64,000 nt of DNA from Simmondsia chinensis (lineage: Eukaryota; Streptophyta; Magnoliopsida; Caryophyllales; Simmondsiaceae), in NCBI GenBank assembly GCA_018398585.1, contig JAGTTD010000008.1, positions 6,088,501 to 6,152,500 on the forward strand, in the 5' to 3' direction. The position numbers and the translations under genes were made by a program. Positions 58,398 to 64,000 of the stretch are shown piece by piece. The notes under the pieces are model-generated. The model was not told where the DNA came from and did no database searches. It saw only the letters and a list, made by a program, of their open reading frames with translations. Within the stretch, counting starts at the first letter, position 1. The number at the start of each line of letters is the position of its first letter.

Positions 58398-58714
58398 TGA
58401 TATGTAGCCTCATAGTTGGCGAATGGGGCTTGGCCGCTTGGTAGGCTTGGCAAGTTTCCTGACTCGACTAGCTAAGGATGGGCGCAACTAGAGATATCGC
58501 TTGAAGAGTTTGTCTTCCATTAATTATAGATTAGAGATAAATTATTAGTTGTTTAGATAATTAATAGTTGGCTTTGTATTTATCTTATAGTCTTTTAATT
58601 ATCTTTTATCTTTTAAATCTTTAATCTAGGTGGGTTTCCTCTTTTATTTAAACAAGAGGAAGACTAAGATTAATTTAGAATTCAATTGCTTAGAGATTTT
58701 TTTTCCATTGTTTG
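58398..58714 (+). repeat. 3' LTR of the outer gypsy element, first part
   Basis: It starts TGATATGTAGCCTCATAG and runs to the insertion point of the inner gypsy element. It contains the MITE empty site GATAATTAATAGTTGG. It continues at 63775. Confidence 0.8.
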
Positions 58715-59085
58715 TGATGTAGCGCGTGGAATTTAGGGAAGCAGGAAGGATTCAACAGTCTTCTCTTTAATTTTATTAATGACTAATAAAAACAAGGGAA
58801 AAATTAAACTCAATTCTCACAACCCAAGAAAAGAAGCTTTCAAAATAAGAAATAAAATCTAGAAAATAATAAATGACCAAACCCTAGAGTTCCTCTTGTA
58901 TATATAGAGGAGCTATTTGATTTAGAATAAAATTCTAAAAGATAATTCAAAAGTTAAATCTAAAAAATAAAGCTAAATCCTAATTGAACTCTAACTCCAA
59001 CACGTGTCTTGCCGCGTCCCGAATATCTGATCCCGCTAACTTGTGTCTGCCAAGTAACCTGCCAAGCTATGTATGGGCCGCATCA
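58715..59085 (-). repeat. 3' LTR of the inner gypsy element
   Basis: 371 bp, matching 63399-63774 with many substitutions. In the element's sense it starts TGATGCGGCCCATACATAGC and ends CGCGCTACATCA. A TATA-like run TATATATA lies at about 58906-58914. Confidence 0.85.
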
Positions 59086-59348
59086 TCCTTCCCGAGTTAG
59101 AGACAATTCTCCCTCGTATTTGTTTGAGGATCAAGAAGGTCATTATCGCCAAAGTAGGGAACAAGGTGTTTGACGTCAAACATGTCAGGAGTTTTCATAC
59201 CTGGTGGAAGATGTAGATGGTAGCTGTTGTTATTGGTCCTCTCCAATACCGCCAATGGTCATGTCTTACGAGCTGTCAGCTTGTTATACTCCCGTGACAG
59301 AAAGCGCTCCCATGTCAAGATTGCCCACACCTTGTCACTTACCTGGAA

Positions 59349-60060
59349 TTAAATAGCTCGTAGTCTCTTATCTCTTGTCGTCTTGTACTTGGCGGTGGCT
59401 TCCAGTAATCGAGCTCTGGTCTGTTCATGGATGTCTCTAAGGGAAGAGATGAAGTCTTCTGCCTTCCCATGAGGACGTGTCAGATCTAGAACAGGCGCCA
59501 AGTCTATCAGACTCTGTGGAACAAATCCGTTAATGACCTTGAATGGTGCAAACCCTGTACTTCTATTGACGGAGCTGTTGTAGGCGAATTTAGCCTGGTG
59601 CAGCTTCATCTCCCATCTCTTGTAGTTACCAGCAACGAGGCATCGGAGATAGTTTCCCAACGATCGATTAGTGACTTTATTTCATCCATCCATTTAAGGA
59701 TGATGGACGGTGCTAAAGGTGAGAGATATGTTTGCCATCCTCCATAACGTCTTCTAGAAGTAATTCACGAACCTGACATCTCTATATGAGACAATGCTAG
59801 CTGCTAACCCATGCAACTTGTACACCTCTCGGAAATATAGACCCAGCACATGTATGGCATCAGCAGCCTTCTTGCCCCTGATGAAGTCAGCCATCTTGGA
59901 GAAGCAATCCATGACGATGAAGACTGAATCAATGCCGCCTGTAGTTCTCAATAAGCATAGCGCAAAGTCCATGCTGATATATGTTAATGGTTGACTAGGA
60001 ACTAGTGGCGGCAAAGAAAGACCAATGTTGGTCAACCTACCCTTGGAAATTTAACAGACC
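59349..60060 (-). pseudogene. Gypsy integrase, inactive
   Basis: From 60035 the minus strand reads LTYISMDFALCLLRTTGG (first catalytic Asp present), DSVFIVMDCFSKMADFI, LYFREVYKLHGLAASIVSYRDVRFVNYF, where SDRD is SYRD. After a stop comes DG-NKVTNRSLGNYLRCLV, with the usual catalytic Glu of TEVVNRSLG changed to Lys, and then HQAKFAYNSSVNRSTGFAPFKVINGFVPQSLIDLAPV. An upstream zinc-binding part (WHMGQDKTL, CPTVCKEVERYVQCCWVC) is recognisable at 60160-60060. Integration activity is impossible as it stands. Confidence 0.85.
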
Positions 60061-60439
60061 CAGCAACACTGGACATACCTCTCAACCTCCTTACATACTG
60101 TCGGACATAAATAATTGGCGGTTATGAGCTGTAGTGTTTTATCCTGCCCCATGTGCCATGCATTGTGCTGCTCCTCAATGATCTTAAGCTGCCAGCTTGA
60201 CTTCTAGATGCAAAGTTGATTCCCTTTGAATAGGAACCCATCATAAATGGAGTAGCCTAGAATAGAACCGGTCTGCACTTCCTACCATATCTTGCCAAAA
60301 GTGGGATCATCCGGGTATAGTTCCGCCAACTGAACAACGCCTGTCACCACCATCTTGCTTCTCGTCAAGACAAGATTCCACCTACTCAGTGGTTCTTCCA
60401 CCTTGTTCAAGATGTTGGATTTGTGTTTCATCACAAAGT

Positions 60440-61525
60440 GGAAAAGCTAAATGAAACCCACCCACTTGGCGTATCCTTCTGAGAGCTTCTCTTGGCTATT
60501 TGTGTAGTTTAAGGCGACATTGTAAGTATACAGCACGAACTCTCTATTGGCGAGGCAAGACTTCCAATGCCTCAATGCCCTAACAACCGTGTAAAATTCA
60601 ACGTCATAGGTGGAGTAATTCAACCCGCTTCCATCAAGCTTCTTGCTAAAATATGCTATTAGCCTCCCTTTTTGGCATAGCGCAGCTCTAATTCCCACCT
60701 TCGAAGCGTCTGTGTGAAGCTCAAATGTCTTCTAGAAGTCTAATAAGGCTAAAACCAATGCTGTGGTTAACCTCCTCTTGATTTCCTCGAAGGTAGTAGT
60801 TGCCTTCGGGGTCCGCGATTGAACTCCCCTTCATACAATCTGTGATTGGCGCCATCACTGAGCTAAAGTGAGGCACAAACCTTCTGTAGAAAGACGTCAA
60901 CCCATGAGAGATTTTGACTTCACCAACTATCTTAGGCATCGGCCCGTCCTGTATTGCCTCTATCTTCCCTTCATTAGCTGAAATACCATCCCTAGATGCA
61001 ATGTATCCAAGGAAGGTGACCTCATCCCTCATGAACTCACGCTTCTTACGGTGGCAAATGGGCTCTGCTCTAGTAAAGTACTAAATACTTCCTTTAGAAC
61101 CTTGATATGCTCAACACGATCTCAGCTATAAATCAGAATATTATCAAAATAGACCACAAAAAGTTTACCGATGAAAGGATGCAATACCTCATTCATAAAC
61201 CTCTTAAATGTAAATGGCGCGTTGGACTATCCGAATGGCATGACCAACAACTCGTAGTGGCCCTCCCTTGTTTTGAAGGCAATTTTCCACTCATCTCCTA
61301 GCGAAATTCGAATCTTATGGTATTCGCTCTTCAAATCTAACTTCATGAACACCTTCGAGTTTTGCAACTGATCAAGTAAGTCATCCCACCTCGGAATGGA
61401 GAATCGATAACGTACCATAATTTTGTTGATGGCGCAACTGTCAACACACATCCGCCAATAATCGTCCTTCTTTGCCATCAACAGAGCTGGCACTGCGCAA
61501 GGACCCAAGCTTATGGCAAGTCACT
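60440..61525 (-). pseudogene. Gypsy reverse transcriptase and RNase H, inactive
   Basis: Minus strand from 61508: [75 protein letters not shown], then [11 protein letters not shown] (about 61160-61130), where the catalytic YVDD is YFDN. The thumb carries DEVTFLGYIASRDGI and LTSFYRRFVPHFSSVMAPITDCMK. RNase H follows with HTDASKVGIRAALCQKGRLIAYFSKKL and TYDVEFYTVVRALRHWKSCL. One stop and some frameshifts separate the blocks. Confidence 0.9.
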
Positions 61526-61899
61526 CCTCCACTTGGTGCCTCAACTCCATGTGCTCTAATAGAATCATTCGGTAATGAGGCAGGTTAGGTAATAAGGCAC
61601 CTGGAATCAGATCAATGCGGTGCTAGATGTCTTGTCAAGGTAGTAGCGCATCCGGCAGCTCTTCCGGGAATACATCATTGTACTCCTTGAATAAGGCAAT
61701 AATCTCCCCCAAACTAATCTTGCTTTCTTTCCCAATCAACACAAAAACAATCTTGGCATCACCAACCTTCTTTGCGAACATGGCTCATCCTTCTATGCTT
61801 GGGTGTTGACCTTCTAGAGCTCACGGTGCCTCCTCCTTCCTGGGACACAAGATGAATGGCACTTCTTACCATATTGCCAAGGAAGCCCCAACAATAGAT

Positions 61900-62160
61900 G
61901 GCAAGAGTCCAAGTTGACAACAACATATCAAACCTTGTACTTTGCCTTAATCGAAAAATTGACCAAACAACGTTTAGAAACGGTTACCTGATTTCCCTTC
62001 TTCAACCATGAAAACTTGTAGGGACTTGGATGAACCTCAGTCTTCAAACCCAACTTGGCGACCACCTCTTTTGAGATGACATTCTCACAATTCCATGAAT
62101 CTATCACCATGCGGCACACCCTACCGGCAATGGTGCACGTGGTCTAGAAGATGTTTCTGC
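61900..62160 (-). pseudogene. Gypsy protease remnant
   Basis: MVIDSWNCENVISKEVVAKLGLKTEVHPSPYKFSWLKKGN is read from 62110. The catalytic Asp-Ser-Gly is Asp-Ser-Trp. A zinc-knuckle trace lies upstream near 62400-62350 (the strand reads CHKGDRPSKGL), which is the gag end. Confidence 0.8.
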
Positions 62161-62299
62161 TTGGCCAACCATCTCCTTGCTCTTATCTTGGCACAAAGCA
62201 AGCACTCCTAACCACCAGTAGGCATCCTTCATCACTTATCTCGGCATCTTCTTCCAGTGGCGCCAACTCATCTTGGACTTCATCCTCAATAACCTTGCC

Positions 62300-63375
62300 G
62301 TCTTCTTCGTGGAGTCCCTCAATGTAAAGACCCTTGCTAGGCCTATCCCCTTTATGGCACTAAGCAGCATGGTGTCCTACCTTTGCACACCTGAAGTAAC
62401 GAGTCCTTGACGTACTCACCAAATCTTATGCATTCGGCTTACCAGTATTGGTGGCTGGTGGTCTGCTCTGCGTGTTATGAGTTGGTGGTGCTCTCACTTG
62501 GTCTTTGCCTCCAACTTGTACTCCCTAGGCTCCACCAATTTGGTGTCGCCTCTGATGCCACTCAATATTCATAGAGCTATGACTCGCTTCTGAAATGGAA
62601 AAGATGCCGAACGTGTTCAACACCACCTGTATGGATTCCTTCAGTCCGCTATATAATGATCCACCAGTTGCTCCCCAGTTTCTGGCAAGTCATTCCTGAC
62701 GATTAACAAGCAGTACTATGTTGTGTACTCCTCCACAAATCTAAAGCGTGGGCGTAACCCTTGCACATGTTGGTACATCACCTTGGCGTGTTTGTGAGGC
62801 AGGGAGGTGCCTCTCATATGCTTCTTCATCTTCTCCCATGACTCTATCTTTGACTTCCCTTAACGAAGCCGCGTGTGCTTTAATTGCTGCCACTAAGCGG
62901 CTGCCCTACCCCGAAGCCAGGTAGCAACTAAAGGTGCCTACTTCTTCTCCGGACTCCTTGTACTCGAGAACCTACTCCACGTCAGCAAGGCAATCCCAGG
63001 AATCCTCCAGGCGTCCTCCTCTATTAAACTCCAGAATCTAAATCTGGAGACCGGATTCCCACGTCCAATCGTCATAATAGCTGATGTCGCCGCTATTAGA
63101 CGGAGTTCTCCACTACCTTCGGTTTGGTAGCTCAGCATCTGGGAACAGATTCTAGAAGCTCTCATCCGTATCATCATCACCCAGTGTCATCGGGTGTTGG
63201 GGCTGAGTTCCCGGGTCTAGGTCGAGATTTGCCCCCAATTGAATAAAGCGATGGTCGATTCGTCAGAATATCTTCTCCAAGTCCTTGAGCCTCCTATTGG
63301 TTTGCCATTGATGGTCTTGATCATAAACGTCTTCGATGGTGGAAAATCTCTAATGCCCACCGGCCATCTAAGAAA
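62300..63375 (-). pseudogene. Gypsy gag remnant
   Basis: Starts at about 63372 with MAGGH and, after a stop, RFSTIEDVYDQDHQWQTNRRLKDLEKIF and RFIQLGANLDLDPGTQPQHP, matching 3787 onward and 51043 onward in the two relatives. 63180-62938 holds the middle part with NPVSRFRF. The gag core continues in broken frames to about 62560 (EYTT-like segments). Confidence 0.75.
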
Positions 63376-63385
63376 TCATTTTGTA

Positions 63386-63397
63386 CTGTGATACTAA
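63386..63397 (-). other. Primer-binding site of the inner gypsy element
   Basis: The minus strand reads TTAGTATCACAG next to the 5' LTR, a decayed initiator tRNA-Met site (TTGGTATCAGAG). Confidence 0.7.
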
Positions 63398-63398
63398 C

Positions 63399-63774
63399 TG
63401 ATGCAATGCATAAGTGGAATTTAGGGGAACAGGAAGGTTTTAGCAGCTTTCCCTTTAAATTTATTAATGACTAATAAAACATGGAAAAAAAATAAACTCA
63501 ATTTTCACAATCCGAGAAAAGAGGCTCCCAAAATAAGAAATAAAATCTAGAAAATAATGGAATGACTAAATCCTAGATTTACTCTGGTATATATAGAGGA
63601 TCTATTTGACTTCGAATAAAATTCTAAAAGATAATTGAAAAGTTAAATCTTAAAAACAAAGCTAAATCCTAATCAAACTCTAACTCCTATCCTTGTCCTG
63701 CAGCATCCCGTGTATTCGATCCTGCCAACTTGTATCTGCCAAGTAACCTGCTAAGCTATGTACAGGTTGCATTA
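63399..63774 (-). repeat. 5' LTR of the inner gypsy element
   Basis: 376 bp, partner of 58715-59085. It lies inside the outer element's 3' LTR. Confidence 0.85.
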
Positions 63775-63921
63775 GTTTATGTGCTTTCCCTCTATTCATG
63801 GGGTGTGGGAATTAGATTAATCTATTTTTCTTTTTGTTTCTTTTTGTTTTAGCAATAAAATCTAAGGAAAGGCTATTGAACCCTCCCATTTCATGTTAAT
63901 TTCCATCTACACGCTGCATCA
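63775..63921 (+). repeat. 3' LTR of the outer gypsy element, second part
   Basis: It continues from 58714: GTTTATGTGCTTTCCCTCTATTC matches 50886 onward in the 5' LTR, and it ends ACGCTGCATCA like 51020. ATGCT follows, against AAGCT before 50201. Confidence 0.8.
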
Positions 63922-64000
63922 ATGCTTTTCTCTAATTTATCAAAAATGTGGGTGATTGATGATTGCCTCTCTAAAGAGGAATCAAATTTCAAAAATTTGA
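63922..64000. other. Right edge, no feature
   Basis: This is DNA beyond the outer gypsy element. It is too short to interpret. Confidence 0.4.

Larger units (their letters stand above)
58715..63774 (-). mobile_element. Near-complete Ty3/gypsy element in an LTR
   Basis: A 5.06-kb element with LTRs 58715-59085 and 63399-63774, both TGATG...CATYA-ended, and GTTTG (58710-58714) against GTTTA (63775-63779) as 5-bp duplication. On the minus strand: primer site, gag, protease, reverse transcriptase, RNase H and integrase in the Ty3/gypsy order, no envelope. Catalytic residues are lost in several domains. It shares ends and protein similarity with the elements at 3321 and 50201, so one family is present three times. 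Confidence 0.9.
50201..63921 (+). mobile_element. Ty3/gypsy element hosting three insertions
   Basis: The outer element runs from TGATGCAAGCC (50201) to ACGCTGCATCA (63921), with flanks AAGCT and ATGCT (4 of 5 matching). Without inserts it is about 2.4 kb: 5' LTR, primer site, gag and protease remnants, a short internal 3' end and 3' LTR. It holds a MITE (50351-50724) in the 5' LTR, a LINE (52330-58151) in the body and a full gypsy element (58715-63774) in the 3' LTR. Most of pol was deleted. Confidence 0.8.

Noticed and set aside
1..64000. A novel multi-gene defence or biosynthetic system
   Set aside because: Every multi-domain coding stretch I could read belongs to a known retrotransposon class, and only one intact host gene is present.

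Overview
The window looks like nuclear DNA from a flowering plant, probably a eudicot. It is AT-rich and gene-poor, and it is filled with decayed plant-type retrotransposons and small non-autonomous DNA elements. I see one intact host gene: a single-exon CYC/TB1-type (class II) TCP transcription factor at 21883-23055 on the minus strand. I cannot name the species. No bacterial, organellar, CRISPR or phage signals were seen.

Layout. 1-8.1 kb holds a Ty3/gypsy integrase remnant (677-1500) and a small internally deleted gypsy element (LTRs 3321-3755 and 6314-6752). 8.1-11.1 kb is an RTE-type LINE interrupted by two hAT-like MITEs, one of them sitting exactly in its TTG tail. A 637-bp Mutator-like MITE with very long inverted repeats and a 9-bp target duplication lies at 13006-13642. 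13.8-19.6 kb contains LINE and Ty1/copia fragments on the minus strand. The TCP gene follows at 21.9-23.1 kb; its upstream side carries a GA tract, a TATA candidate, a 341-bp MITE and a 1457-bp solo LTR. 25.7-26.8 kb is a LINE collapsed by an internal deletion. At 28.9-32.0 kb a hAT-like MITE is split by an L1-type LINE carrying an RNase H domain. 34.0-34.7 kb is another LINE reverse transcriptase scrap, and 37.5 kb has a 75-bp tandem repeat in an open frame.

38.4-49.4 kb is an L1-type LINE ORF1 region with an RRM, split by a Ty1/copia element (39688-48894). The right LTR of that copia element is itself split by a second copy of the solo-LTR family found upstream of TCP. 50.2-63.9 kb is a nested set: a Ty3/gypsy element (50201-63921) with a MITE in its 5' LTR, a near-complete minus-strand L1-type LINE (52330-58151) in its body, and a near-complete minus-strand gypsy element of the same family (58715-63774) in its 3' LTR.

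All element genes carry stops, frameshifts or lost catalytic residues, so I call them pseudogenes. Boundaries given to the base rest on LTR or TIR ends plus target-site duplications read by eye. I did not find a convincing undescribed enzymatic or defence system. The most useful observations are the transposon-crowded TCP promoter, the datable nested insertions with preserved empty sites, the repeat-filled copia leader and the long-TIR Mutator-like MITE.
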